NCBI GenBank assembly: GCA_046758845.1 | Contig: JBHIBA010000161.1 | Location: 1-10,039, forward strand | Length of the DNA: 10,039 bases | From: JBHIBA01 sp046758845 | GTDB taxonomy: Bacteria; UBA8248; JACPRG01; G963555815 | Direction of reading: 5' to 3' | Shown: piece after piece, positions 1-8,164 of the stretch | How the letters are laid out: each line of letters begins with the position of its first letter | Numbering within the stretch: position 1 is the stretch's first letter | Notes under the pieces: model-generated | The model's database searches: none | What the model was told of the DNA's origin: nothing | The model's input: only the letters and a program-made list of their open reading frames with translations | Made by a program: the position numbers and the translations under genes

Positions 1-266
1 GGACCGTGGCGGAATTATAGCGTCTTCAGGCAGGTTTTGGGATAACTTCTAAGGTCGGGAACTGCTGGGACAAAGGATTCTGCTAGCGCTAACAGCGATG
101 TCGCTCTAGGGTACACGCTCAAACCACCCCTCTTAAGCCTTTTTAACCATTCCCCGGGAAAGGGCTTCTCAACTGCCTGAGTGAAGCGGTTCCCCGCACT
201 TGCGACGTCTTGCTTCGCCTAAGCGGTCCAGAAAGGAGAAAGCCGAGAAAGTCTCCTCGGAGCCCC
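1..266. other. Gene-free stretch downstream of the flavoprotein gene
   Basis: I see no convincing coding region here. Short open frames in this stretch are shadows that run into the flavoprotein gene in other frames. A small minus-strand hairpin lies just after the flavoprotein stop: CCGAG at 256-260 pairs with CTCGG at 243-247 around an 8-nt loop. It is followed by a pyrimidine-rich stretch rather than a true T run, so at best it is a weak terminator. A perfect TATAAT lies on the minus strand at 14-19, but no good -35 hexamer sits 16-18 nt upstream. It could be the -10 of a promoter firing out of the window, or chance. No tRNA or repeat array was recognised. Confidence 0.5.
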
Positions 267-1595
267 TCAGCGCGTATGTGCATCCATCTTCTTCCAAAGT
301 CCAAGCAGGAATTCGAGAAAAGGGATCCGTGGTTTGAGCTCTCGCCGAACAACAGCTCTGGCCACACGCCCGAAATTCTCCCCTTCCTCTCGCTGCCTTC
401 CACCCATCCTAATTCCCAGGAGGGAAGCGACCTCTCGAATCTGGGCGAGGCGTCGCAAAAGGAGGCTATGTCTGTCGAAATCTCCATAAAGCCGGATGAT
501 TTTATGCAACTTTTTTCTCTGAAGTAACTTCACCAAACCGTCCAAATCCGCGTCTGCAAGTAGGCCAAAAGCGGCCCGGAAAGCATTAGCGGTGCGGAGC
601 TCCCACATCATCTCCTGATGCCAAGCCGCCTCGTATCGCTGTAGAGAACCCTCGCTGAGGTCATCTTCCAACAGTGCCTGAGACAGGATCTCGCCAGCAA
701 TGTGGCCGCAGACGATGCCGCAGCCGATCCCCCCTCCGGTAGTGGGCTTCACCTGGCCCCCAGCGTCCCCCACCAGCAGAAGGCGCGCGGCGTACGACTT
801 CGCCACCGGAGTGACCGGGATGACTTTGGCAAGAATGGGCTGGCTGTTGGAAATCAGACGCCGGGAGATCATTGGATGGGAGAAGAGCCGCTTCAGGAAC
901 TGCACTGGGTGTCGCTCAGAACAGACACCGAGGCGAACATGCTCCCCATCGAAGGGGAGCGCCCAGGCAAAGTAACCGGGGGCCCACTCCCTTCCCAGAA
1001 AGACTTCAATTTCCGCCACATCGTGCATCCGGACCACCGTGTGGGCTGCTTCCATGTAGCGAGTCGGCGGTGAAAGACCCGCAACTTTATGAAGGCCAGA
1101 GCGAATTCCCGTTGCGAGAACGACGGCCCTCGCAGAAAGCGAAAACCATCCTCTGGAAGACCCCTTCGCGGGCTTCACCGCCAGTTCCACTCTGCCCGGA
1201 CGAACAGAAATGCCCGTGCAGCCCATTCCCGTCAGGTAGGTCGCTCCGACCGACTGGGCCCTTCTGGCTAATGCCCGGTCAAACTCGCCCCGCTGAACCA
1301 CGTAGGCCATAGGCCGATCGAACTGGACCTCGGCTCTCTCTCCCCCCGGAGCATAGAAGGAGGCCGAGGAAAAATCCCGCAGCGCCGCTTGTCGCGGAAG
1401 ATCGTAGGAAGAGAAGAGCTCAGCCCCGATCAGCCCGGCGCAGTTCTCTGGCTCACCAATTCTCGGGTGTTCCTCTAGAACCGTGACACGGTGGCCATGC
1501 TCTCCCAAGACGAATGCCGCAGAACTCCCCGCGGGGCCAGCCCCGACAACAACAACGTCTTCTATTGTCTTTCTGGTCGCGGACAAACTGGACAT
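267..1595 (-). CDS. Geranylgeranyl-reductase-family FAD-dependent oxidoreductase
   Basis: This 442-aa flavoprotein belongs to the geranylgeranyl reductase / FixC-like family (COG0644 type). Seen directly: an N-terminal Rossmann dinucleotide-binding motif GAGPAG at residues 18-23 preceded by hydrophobic VVVV; the family motif around GEPENCAG (47-54) with Cys52; and the second FAD-binding motif LLVGDAGGQVKPTTGGGIG at about 273-291. The family reduces C=C bonds in isoprenoid chains (archaeal lipids, chlorophyll phytyl chain, quinones, some polyprenols) using reduced FAD. Length fits the family. The C-terminal 110 residues are basic and helical and may sit on the membrane. The start is an ATG at 1595 with GGTGAG five nt upstream. 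It lies 236 bp after the Wzy-type gene, past hairpins, so it may be a separate transcript. The substrate is unknown; a role on the undecaprenyl carrier is only inference, and another oxidation or dehalogenation-type reaction is possible. Confidence 0.85.
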   Translation of the reverse strand: MSSLSATRKTIEDVVVVGAGPAGSSAAFVLGEHGHRVTVLEEHPRIGEPENCAGLIGAELFSSYDLPRQAALRDFSSASFYAPGGERAEVQFDRPMAYVVQRGEFDRALARRAQSVGATYLTGMGCTGISVRPGRVELAVKPAKGSSRGWFSLSARAVVLATGIRSGLHKVAGLSPPTRYMEAAHTVVRMHDVAEIEVFLGREWAPGYFAWALPFDGEHVRLGVCSERHPVQFLKRLFSHPMISRRLISNSQPILAKVIPVTPVAKSYAARLLLVGDAGGQVKPTTGGGIGCGIVCGHIAGEILSQALLEDDLSEGSLQRYEAAWHQEMMWELRTANAFRAAFGLLADADLDGLVKLLQRKKLHKIIRLYGDFDRHSLLLRRLAQIREVASLLGIRMGGRQREEGENFGRVARAVVRRELKPRIPFLEFLLGLWKKMDAHTR

Positions 1596-1606
1596 CTCAT
1601 CTCACC

Positions 1607-1627
1607 CGGGGTTGAAAAAGAACCCCG
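1607..1627 (-). promoter_or_regulatory. Hairpin abutting the ribosome binding site of the flavoprotein gene
   Basis: On the minus strand, CGGGGTT (1627-1621) pairs perfectly with AACCCCG (1613-1607) around a 7-nt loop of CTTTTTC. The 3' arm directly touches the Shine-Dalgarno-like GGTGAG (1606-1601) of the gene starting at 1595. The structure could modulate ribosome access or mark the 3' end of an upstream RNA. No ligand-binding motif is recognised, so regulation is inference. Confidence 0.3.
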
Positions 1628-1764
1628 TTCCTCTTCCGAGGCCGCAGCACGGTGAGTCAAAAGCGAGACAGCACAATGCCAAAACAAGGTTGGCCTCAAC
1701 CTGGATGGACGGATCGACGAGAGGGAGCAACTCGTCAGCCCAGGAAGTAACCTCGGAACTTTTG

Positions 1765-1787
1765 GGGCGCTGGGGGCGCTAGCGCCC
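1765..1787 (-). terminator. Possible GC-rich terminator after the Wzy-type gene
   Basis: About 45 nt past the stop of the Wzy-type gene, GGGCGCT (minus, 1787-1781) can pair perfectly with AGCGCCC (1771-1765) over a 9-nt loop. The loop contains a second copy of AGCGCCC (1780-1774), so the first arm also forms a loopless 14-bp palindrome at 1774-1787. No T run follows (CAAAAGTT), so this is not a canonical intrinsic terminator. The rest of the 236-bp gap 1596-1831 contains no gene that I can support and no good -35/-10 pair. Confidence 0.3.
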
Positions 1788-1831
1788 GCCCGTCTCTCGA
1801 CAAACAGACGCCCCAGTCCGCCGGGCTGGCC

Positions 1832-4147
1832 TCATGGAACACAACGGGCCCGCCGGACCGTCTTCTCGAGCTCCCCGTCTTGCAGTCGGCGAGCTATCAT
1901 TCGGAGCACGTGTCGTTTCCTTCTGTCCCGACAGGATGCCAGCCCTGCCGCCTCCACAATCGACGCCTTCGTCTGCTGGCGCGCGGTCACGCCCAGCCTC
2001 TTCCAGCGAAAGGCTCCGTGCAAACCGAAAGCATAGTGAAATGCAAACCTCGTCGGCTCCCAGCCCACCGTCCTGACCAAGGCTTCCCAGGCGAGACGAG
2101 CTACGCGCAGCCTAAGTCTGCCGAACATCTCCTCCCGCCTGTCTCGACCTTCTCCTACAGGAGGGGCCGGCGAACGGAAGAGAGATTGCCCCCTCTGCGT
2201 CGTCATCCACCGGTCCAAGTGGCTCAGAATCAAACCCTCTGCAAAGATAAAGTTCCCGGACGCGGGGTGGAGAATCTGCGCCCGACCCACAAGCTCCAGG
2301 GCCCGGAGGGCCGATCGGAGTCCATCCTCCGGCTTCCGCAGCAAGTCCAGCCGCATCCGAAGCTCCTCGGCCGAAAGGAGGGCTAGTAGATAGCGCTCTT
2401 CTCTCGGGCGAAGGGACGCCACCTCACGAAGAAGGGCCCGGCGTTCCTCGATTCCAAGACCCCTCTCCAGTCCCCTCCGCTTCGCCGACCGGAACCGGAG
2501 CGACGCACCGAGCCCCAAGGCCGCATCCAGAGCTATCCCGACCAGCAATGCGCCCACGAGCACAGCGGCAACAGAGCAGAACCACTTCTGGGAGGACCCC
2601 TTTCTTCGCGCGGTGTCCCTCGGTGCCGGCTCCGAGCGTTTTAACGCCGCCAGCGTCAAGCCTCCTGTGAGGGCAAAGAGGTAAGCATTGGCCGGAATCC
2701 TGAGACCAAAGTCACCGAGACTGTGAAGGAGGACGCTCCCAAGGCCCACCATGGCGGAGCCACTGAACAGCAACACGAACCGATCTTGCCGTCGTCTCCG
2801 GAGGCGAAACGTATCCCACCCCACTGCCCCGACTCCCAACAGCACCAGACCCAATCCGACCGCGCCCGTCTCGGTCCAGAGCTCCAAGAAGTCATTGTGC
2901 ACATGGTCATACTTCAAATGTGCGCGGATCCTCCGATACTTGGGGTAAATCATCTCAAACGTACCCAGACCACTTCCTGTGAGGGAGAAACCCCGCCTCA
3001 GATCGCGGGTGTCCGACCAGAGCTGCAGACGCCCCCGTGGCCCTTCGTATTCGGCGCTCAGAAAACGGCGGAGGGGTTGATCGATTCCCACCCAGACCTT
3101 CACCACGACAAACGAACCCAGGAAAAAGAGGACAACCGTAGTCAACGCAAGCTTCCGTCTCTTGCGCACAAGACAGGGTATTGCCGTGGCGGAAACCAAT
3201 AGAAAGCTAACAATACCCATTCGGGACTGCGTATGGACCAAGGCCACGAGGCTCAATGCCAGAGAAAGGGAGACGAAGACAAAAATTACCCCCCGGCCCC
3301 GACGGAAACGCGCAAGAGCGCTTCGCCAGCCCGCTTCATCTGCCGATGGACGGTCCCCCATCAAGAAGCTCCCCAGAAAGGCGAGACTCAGCGGAATGGC
3401 CATCTCTAGGTACGCGGCAAAATGGTTCGGGTTGATGAAGGTTCCTCGAACCCGGCCTGCGGTCCCGTCCGCAATCCAAAGCACCTGAGATTTACCCGTA
3501 AACGTTTCGAATAGACCATATGCGGATAGGACTCCCGCCGTCCCCGCGATGGTCACTAGAAATCGCTTCGTTTGGCGCCGTGAGCCCCCCAGGTTGGCCG
3601 CCACAAAGAAGACCAAAAGCGGAGCAAGCAGGCTAAGGAGCGCCTGCCGAGTCCGCCAAGGGTCCATGGAAAGGGTCGAAGGAACGGCGGCGGCCTCGGT
3701 CCCCGGGGTCGTCCCGACCACCAGCTCCTGAAGGGGGGCGAGAAGGGATTTGTCCACCTCGGCCCTCCACCGGACCACCTCTCCGTAGTGAGCAAAGGCC
3801 TGTGGCGAGAGGGCCTTTAGAGCAGAACCGGGAAGGGGAACCATCGAGAACAGGACGTAGCCGAGAAAGAGAGCCACAGGGGGGCTCAACCACGTCCACA
3901 CTGGGCGGATCGCCCGGTTTGTACAAAGGCGAAGGACTGTCAGTCCCGTCAGGAGGAGGACCAGTGCCCGAGCCGGCAGGTACGCCCAATCAGGGGCTGC
4001 GCCGAAGAAGACAGGAGAAAAGACGATAAGGAGGTGAAGACCTAGCTCAGTCCCGTTTCTGAGGAGTCGCTCCGCCTTCGGCTCGAAAATCGGCCGAGGG
4101 CCTAGCCCATCGGGATCAGAGCCAAGCCCGTCCCTTTCCCTGGGCAC
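1832..4147 (-). CDS. Wzy-type O-antigen ligase/polymerase family membrane protein with C-terminal extension
   Basis: This 771-aa polytopic inner-membrane protein is probably the EPS polymerase joining undecaprenyl-linked repeat units on the periplasmic side. Hydrophobic segments run from about residue 33 to 503. Family landmarks of the O-antigen ligase/Wzy_C group are visible: RGTFINPNHFAAYLEMAIPL (234-253), TQSRMG (306-311) at the start of the Wzy_C region, GSGLGTFEMIYPKYR (391-405), and HVHNDFLELWTETGAVG (415-431). A last membrane segment at about 521-545 is followed by some 225 basic, helix-rich residues, presumably periplasmic; this tail is longer than in a minimal Wzy and could be TPR-like. 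The start is a GTG with GGGAG four nt upstream. It follows the autokinase stop by 42 nt, consistent with one operon. The family also includes ligases, so polymerase rather than ligase is inferred from context. Confidence 0.88.
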   Translation of the reverse strand: MPRERDGLGSDPDGLGPRPIFEPKAERLLRNGTELGLHLLIVFSPVFFGAAPDWAYLPARALVLLLTGLTVLRLCTNRAIRPVWTWLSPPVALFLGYVLFSMVPLPGSALKALSPQAFAHYGEVVRWRAEVDKSLLAPLQELVVGTTPGTEAAAVPSTLSMDPWRTRQALLSLLAPLLVFFVAANLGGSRRQTKRFLVTIAGTAGVLSAYGLFETFTGKSQVLWIADGTAGRVRGTFINPNHFAAYLEMAIPLSLAFLGSFLMGDRPSADEAGWRSALARFRRGRGVIFVFVSLSLALSLVALVHTQSRMGIVSFLLVSATAIPCLVRKRRKLALTTVVLFFLGSFVVVKVWVGIDQPLRRFLSAEYEGPRGRLQLWSDTRDLRRGFSLTGSGLGTFEMIYPKYRRIRAHLKYDHVHNDFLELWTETGAVGLGLVLLGVGAVGWDTFRLRRRRQDRFVLLFSGSAMVGLGSVLLHSLGDFGLRIPANAYLFALTGGLTLAALKRSEPAPRDTARRKGSSQKWFCSVAAVLVGALLVGIALDAALGLGASLRFRSAKRRGLERGLGIEERRALLREVASLRPREERYLLALLSAEELRMRLDLLRKPEDGLRSALRALELVGRAQILHPASGNFIFAEGLILSHLDRWMTTQRGQSLFRSPAPPVGEGRDRREEMFGRLRLRVARLAWEALVRTVGWEPTRFAFHYAFGLHGAFRWKRLGVTARQQTKASIVEAAGLASCRDRRKRHVLRMIARRLQDGELEKTVRRARCVP

Positions 4148-4189
4148 TGCTCTCCCGCCGGATTTCCTTCCGGGTTGCCAGCGTGAAGT

Positions 4190-6427
4190 TCACTGACTCT
4201 TGGAATAGTAGTATCTGTACCGCCGGTGGTAGTAGTAGTAACTACTGCCTCGGCGATGGACGATCCGATTCATGACCAGGCCGAAGAACACCCGGCTATC
4301 CCTCACCTCCTTCAGCTTTCTAAACGCCTGAATGACATTCCGGCGAGGGGTCCGCCCGGCCCATGTGACGACAATTACCCCGTTCACCCCGGGCACAAGC
4401 GTCAGGGGGTCCGCCACGCTCAAGACGGGAGGCGAATCCACCACGATGTACTGAAACCGGCCTTGAAGCTCCTCGAACAGCCCCTGCAGCCGATCGGAGC
4501 TCAGCAAATCGACCGGGTTCGGAGAATGATGGCCCGCGGGAATGAGAGATAGATGATCCTTGCCCGTCGCGTGAAGGACTTCCTCTAGCGCATTCCTCCC
4601 CACCAGGAAATCCGTCAGCCCCGGCTCTTTGTTCAGACCAAAGAGATTATGCATCCTGGGCCATCTCAAGTCGGCGTCTATCAGGAGAACCTCTTCCCCC
4701 AAATTTGCCAGGGCCAAAGCGAGGTTTGAGGCAAGGAAGGTTTTCCCTTCTTTCGGAGTAGAACTCGTGACCAAGAGGACACGTCGCTGCTCCGCTGGGG
4801 CGGAGTACAGGAGGTTGGTCCGAAGGGTATTGAAGAAATCGACCTCGTAGCCTGAGGATCTCTTTTCCAGAACAACCAGTTCACCCCTTTTTCTGGCCAG
4901 ATTGCCCATATGGTCCACCGTCGCCATGACGGGGATGCCAAGAATGCGCTCCGTCTCGTCGGGGTCCCGGAGGGAGGTGTCGGAATACTCGACCCCGAAA
5001 GCGGCCCCAACCCCCAGGAAAAGCCCGAGGATCATCGCCAGGATCAGGTTGCGGCCCTTCTTCGGCCGAACGGGTGCATCGGGGAGAACGGCCCTGTCCA
5101 CGATCTGGATGTTGGTCATCCGGAGGTTGGTGGCGAGGTTTGTCTCCTTCATCCGGGTGAGGAAAAGCTCGTAGAGCTTCCGGTTGCTCTCGACCTCACG
5201 CTTCAGGATCCCCAGCTTGACGGTCTTCCCCCCCAGTTGGATCACCCGGGCCTTCTCCTTCTCGAGACTCGCCATCAGAGACCGTTCCCGCTGTTGGGCA
5301 ACCAGAAAGCGCGTTTCTAACTTCTTTACGGCCTGGGAGATCTCCTGGCGCAAGCGGCGCTTGAGGAACTCAATCTTTGAGCGGAGCTGGACGATGGCAG
5401 GGTGTTTCGGCTTGTAGCGTCGGGACAGGTTGGCGTACTCGCGCTGGGCGTCGGCCAAATTAATTTGCAGGTTGGCGATGAGCGTGTCACGGCCCAGAAG
5501 GCCGGAGGGGATGGATTCCAGCTTCGCGTTGGCTCGGTCCCCGCCCAGATAACTTTTGAACTCCCGATAAGCCGCCTCGGCCGCGATCCGTTCGCTCCGG
5601 GCATTCATGATCCCCTGGCTCAGAGTCCCCAGGGCGCCAGTGATGACCTCCCGACTTTCGGCCACTTCCACCCCGACCAGATTCTCAGCCTGGCGATAGG
5701 CCTGGAGGGCGCGTTCGGAGCGTTCTGCCGCCTTTTTCAGCTCGGCCAGCTGACCTTCCAGCCACTTGGTCGCCCGACGCGTGCTGGAGAACTCGAACTC
5801 GAGTGTCTGTTCGATGAACTGATCGGCCACGGCGTTGGCAATCGCCGCCACCGCCTCGGGGTAATAGCCTCGAAACGAGAGCGTCAGAAGCCGGGTACCA
5901 CGTACGGAAGCGACCCGGAGGCGAGAGAGGAAATTGTCCACTACGGCGTTTTGCTTGTCCTCTGGACCCTTGGGGGAAGAGCCATTGCCGGGCGCGAGGA
6001 TGCGTCGGAACCACGACTGGATCGCTCCTCTCAACTTCAGATACCCGTCCTGGTACCAATCCCAGAACGCGCTGGAATCGGGTTGGAACTCTTTGTGCTC
6101 TTCCAGGTTCAGGGCGGAGATAACCCGCTTGGCAAGCCCTCGGCTCTTGATGACTTGGATTTGGGTCCTGAGGTAGACGTCCGTCTCGAAACGGGGCTCC
6201 ACGACTCTTTTAACGTCCACCACCTTCGGCGCAGAGGACTCCAGCAGAAGGCGAACCCGGCCCTCGTACTCAGGGCGGGTCGTGAGCGTCGCAAAAAGGA
6301 CTACCACCACGACCGCTATACAGATGCTCAACACCAGGCCGAGGTGGGTCCAAACGCGGTGAAGAAGGACGCTTAGGGAAGTCTCCTCCCCCAAGGGAAT
6401 GGCCTCAGCAGCCCTCTCTCCACTCAC
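4190..6427 (-). CDS. Wzc-type polysaccharide co-polymerase and tyrosine autokinase
   Basis: This 745-aa inner-membrane protein controls polysaccharide chain length and export by cycles of tyrosine autophosphorylation (BY-kinase). The order is a short cytoplasmic N-terminus, TM1 at about 29-49, a large periplasmic Wzz/GNVR region with predicted coiled coil at about 215-430, a proline-containing motif PDAPVRPKK (449-457), TM2 at about 461-478, and then the kinase. Kinase motifs seen are Walker A STPKEGKT (556-563), Walker A' LLIDADLRWPR (581-591), and Walker B YIVVDSPP (660-667). The C-terminus is a tyrosine cluster with eight Tyr among residues 730-741, the expected autophosphorylation site. 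Fusing transmembrane and kinase parts in one chain is the proteobacterial pattern. The GTG start is set by AGAGGT seven nt upstream, which lies in the 14-nt gap after the OPX stop. The two genes are therefore almost certainly co-transcribed. Confidence 0.95.
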   Translation of the reverse strand: MSGERAAEAIPLGEETSLSVLLHRVWTHLGLVLSICIAVVVVVLFATLTTRPEYEGRVRLLLESSAPKVVDVKRVVEPRFETDVYLRTQIQVIKSRGLAKRVISALNLEEHKEFQPDSSAFWDWYQDGYLKLRGAIQSWFRRILAPGNGSSPKGPEDKQNAVVDNFLSRLRVASVRGTRLLTLSFRGYYPEAVAAIANAVADQFIEQTLEFEFSSTRRATKWLEGQLAELKKAAERSERALQAYRQAENLVGVEVAESREVITGALGTLSQGIMNARSERIAAEAAYREFKSYLGGDRANAKLESIPSGLLGRDTLIANLQINLADAQREYANLSRRYKPKHPAIVQLRSKIEFLKRRLRQEISQAVKKLETRFLVAQQRERSLMASLEKEKARVIQLGGKTVKLGILKREVESNRKLYELFLTRMKETNLATNLRMTNIQIVDRAVLPDAPVRPKKGRNLILAMILGLFLGVGAAFGVEYSDTSLRDPDETERILGIPVMATVDHMGNLARKRGELVVLEKRSSGYEVDFFNTLRTNLLYSAPAEQRRVLLVTSSTPKEGKTFLASNLALALANLGEEVLLIDADLRWPRMHNLFGLNKEPGLTDFLVGRNALEEVLHATGKDHLSLIPAGHHSPNPVDLLSSDRLQGLFEELQGRFQYIVVDSPPVLSVADPLTLVPGVNGVIVVTWAGRTPRRNVIQAFRKLKEVRDSRVFFGLVMNRIVHRRGSSYYYYHRRYRYYYSKSQ

Positions 6428-6434
6428 AGACGCA

Positions 6435-6440
6435 ACCTCT
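6435..6440 (-). promoter_or_regulatory. Ribosome binding site of the autokinase gene
   Basis: AGAGGT on the minus strand lies seven nt before the GTG at 6427 and fixes that non-ATG start. It sits between the OPX stop (6442-6444) and the GTG, suggesting coupled translation. Confidence 0.7.
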
Positions 6441-6441
6441 A

Positions 6442-7971
6442 TCAGAAGAAGCTTTCGGGGACGAATACGATGTCTTCGGCCACCAATAAGATGTCCTTGG
6501 CCTTGTCCCCTTTGAGGATGTCGTCAAGTCGAACGTGGATGACCCGCTCCGCGCCGCCTTCCAGGCGGACCACCCGGGTCCGGTTAGGCGCCGCCAGCCG
6601 CGTCAGCCCTCCCGCCAAGCTGATTGCCTCCGCCAGGGTAACCTTCCGGTCTTGAATCTTGTAAGGCCCCGGGTTCTTCACTTGACCGAAGACGAAGATG
6701 GAGTCGGCCCTCGGAACATAGATCGTGTCATTCCCCTGAAGGGGGATGTCGGCCGAAAGGTCCGCCCCCTTCAGCAGCATGTTCAGGTTGACCGTAAAGA
6801 ACTGATCCTCTCCCTCCTTCTCCTTGCGGGGCCGAAGGACAACGACTTTCGCCCCGCCTTCCCTCGGGTCGATCCCTCCCCCTTGGGAGATGATCTCAAG
6901 AACCGTCGTCGGCCCACGAAGCGCATAGCTCCCCGGCTTCATCACCGCCCCCAGAAGTTGAACCTGCTGGCTTCGGTACTCGGCCACACGGACCGAAAGG
7001 CTTGGATTCACCAAGTAGTCCTTGGCCAGGAGGGCCTCGATGTGCTTTTCGATCTCAGCGACGGTTTTCCCCTTCACCGGAACACGACCCAAGAGGGGAA
7101 AGTTGATGGTGCCGTCCCCCGCGACCACGTACTCTCCTGAAAGCTCCGCCTCACGAAACACAGACACCTTCAGTACGTCCTTGGGGCCGACTTTGTATTC
7201 CTGAAGCCGGGGGGAGGGGAGAAGTTGACGAGGGGGCAGGAGGGGAGCCCTTCCTGAACGAGTTTCCTGTGAGCGAGACCTCGGGGCGGCGCCCACGGCA
7301 TGCTTTACCCCTGGCGAAGGCCCTACCGTTGTCTCCGCCGCCGCGCGTTCACGCCCCCTTTTTGGTTCCGCAGTAAATAACCTGCCGCTCGGAGTGGCGC
7401 GCCACGAGATGACCGCACGGGAGCCTTTTCGGGAATGGAGGAAAGCCGGGTCCTGCCCGACTGCCGGCAACTGGGAGCGAGCATAAAGACGCACCTCCAC
7501 CATTTGAATGAGCGTCTTTCGCTGGAGAACCTGGAATCGCGAGATGGGACCCCTGGAGAACTCGCGCATCCCGTCGCCCGCGGGATCGTAGATGGCGTCA
7601 GGGATTCGGACAACCACAGCCCCCAGACGGGGATCGGAGAAGATCCGGTACTCGAAGGGGGCATCCCCCTGGATGGTCGCCCGGGCGCCTCCTTCCTCCT
7701 GAGCCACCTTCACCTCTCGGATGACCGTAAGAGGCTTCAGGACGTCTTTCTCAGGCCGGAACTCGGCGGCGCAGCCAAACCCACCAAAGAGAGCCGAGCT
7801 CGCCAGTGAAACGCAGAGAAGAAAGCGCAGATGTTCCCGCCGCCCCCCCTCTGGCGATGTCTGCCGACACCGCGAGTTTAAAAGAGCAGCTCGCACTCTC
7901 CTGGGGGCATCGCAAATCATAATCGGTCGGGCCGCCTGCGTCTCGTGACTTTGGGCAGGGAACCCCCGCAT
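6442..7971 (-). CDS. OPX (Wza-type) polysaccharide export protein with N-terminal AMIN-like domain
   Basis: This is an exported periplasmic protein of up to 509 aa that forms the export conduit between autokinase and outer membrane. Domains are a hydrophobic signal segment at about 49-64 ending near GGFGCAA; an AMIN-like beta domain at about 80-190; a basic, Pro-rich linker (191-255); the polysaccharide export domain at about 257-332, opening with YKVGPKDVLKVSVF; and two SLBB-type domains at about 335-415 and 424-505 (VQLLGAVMKPGSYAL, IFVFGQVKNPGPYKI). The chain ends at VPESFF right after SLBB2, with no C-terminal amphipathic helix like that by which Wza crosses the outer membrane. The signal segment has an imperfect lipobox (GFGC), so lipoprotein status is unsure. 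The start is doubtful: the ATG at 7971 has no clear Shine-Dalgarno and gives a long n-region. Other candidates are ATG 7920, GTG 7896 (AGGAG only one nt away), or a rare CTG near 7827 after AGAGGGGGG. Confidence 0.9.
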   Translation of the reverse strand: MRGFPAQSHETQAARPIMICDAPRRVRAALLNSRCRQTSPEGGRREHLRFLLCVSLASSALFGGFGCAAEFRPEKDVLKPLTVIREVKVAQEEGGARATIQGDAPFEYRIFSDPRLGAVVVRIPDAIYDPAGDGMREFSRGPISRFQVLQRKTLIQMVEVRLYARSQLPAVGQDPAFLHSRKGSRAVISWRATPSGRLFTAEPKRGRERAAAETTVGPSPGVKHAVGAAPRSRSQETRSGRAPLLPPRQLLPSPRLQEYKVGPKDVLKVSVFREAELSGEYVVAGDGTINFPLLGRVPVKGKTVAEIEKHIEALLAKDYLVNPSLSVRVAEYRSQQVQLLGAVMKPGSYALRGPTTVLEIISQGGGIDPREGGAKVVVLRPRKEKEGEDQFFTVNLNMLLKGADLSADIPLQGNDTIYVPRADSIFVFGQVKNPGPYKIQDRKVTLAEAISLAGGLTRLAAPNRTRVVRLEGGAERVIHVRLDDILKGDKAKDILLVAEDIVFVPESFF

Positions 7972-8164
7972 GAATCAGCCAGTGCCGCCACGCGTGCCCC
8001 GGCAGGACGGAAAGGAAAAGGATACATGGGGCGGGAGAGCTCGGACCCGTTCTCGGCGCCATGATCCGGGAGGGACCCTTGGGTGCAGGGTAACGAGCTC
8101 ACCCGCCGGCAATCGGCCCCGAGCCGTGGACGAGGAGGGGGGCCGCCTTCCTGCTACCCCTCGC
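7972..8164. other. Spacer between repeat-protein gene and OPX gene
   Basis: No gene is supported in these 193 bp, although part of it could belong to the OPX leader because that start is uncertain. Just after the repeat-protein stop, a minus-strand GC-rich hairpin is possible: GAGGGG (8162-8157) pairs with CCCCTC (8140-8135). A competing CGAGG/CCTCG pairing uses 8163-8159 and 8135-8131. There is no T run. I find no convincing promoter. Confidence 0.4.

Noticed and set aside
14..19. Perfect TATAAT on the minus strand near the window edge
   Set aside because: No acceptable -35 hexamer at 16-18 nt and no downstream gene visible, so it cannot be called a promoter from this window.
5402..6376. 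324-codon plus-strand open frame opposite the autokinase gene
   Set aside because: It is fully antisense to a gene with clear Wzz and Walker motifs, its protein shows no recognisable domain, and long antisense frames are expected in GC-rich coding DNA.
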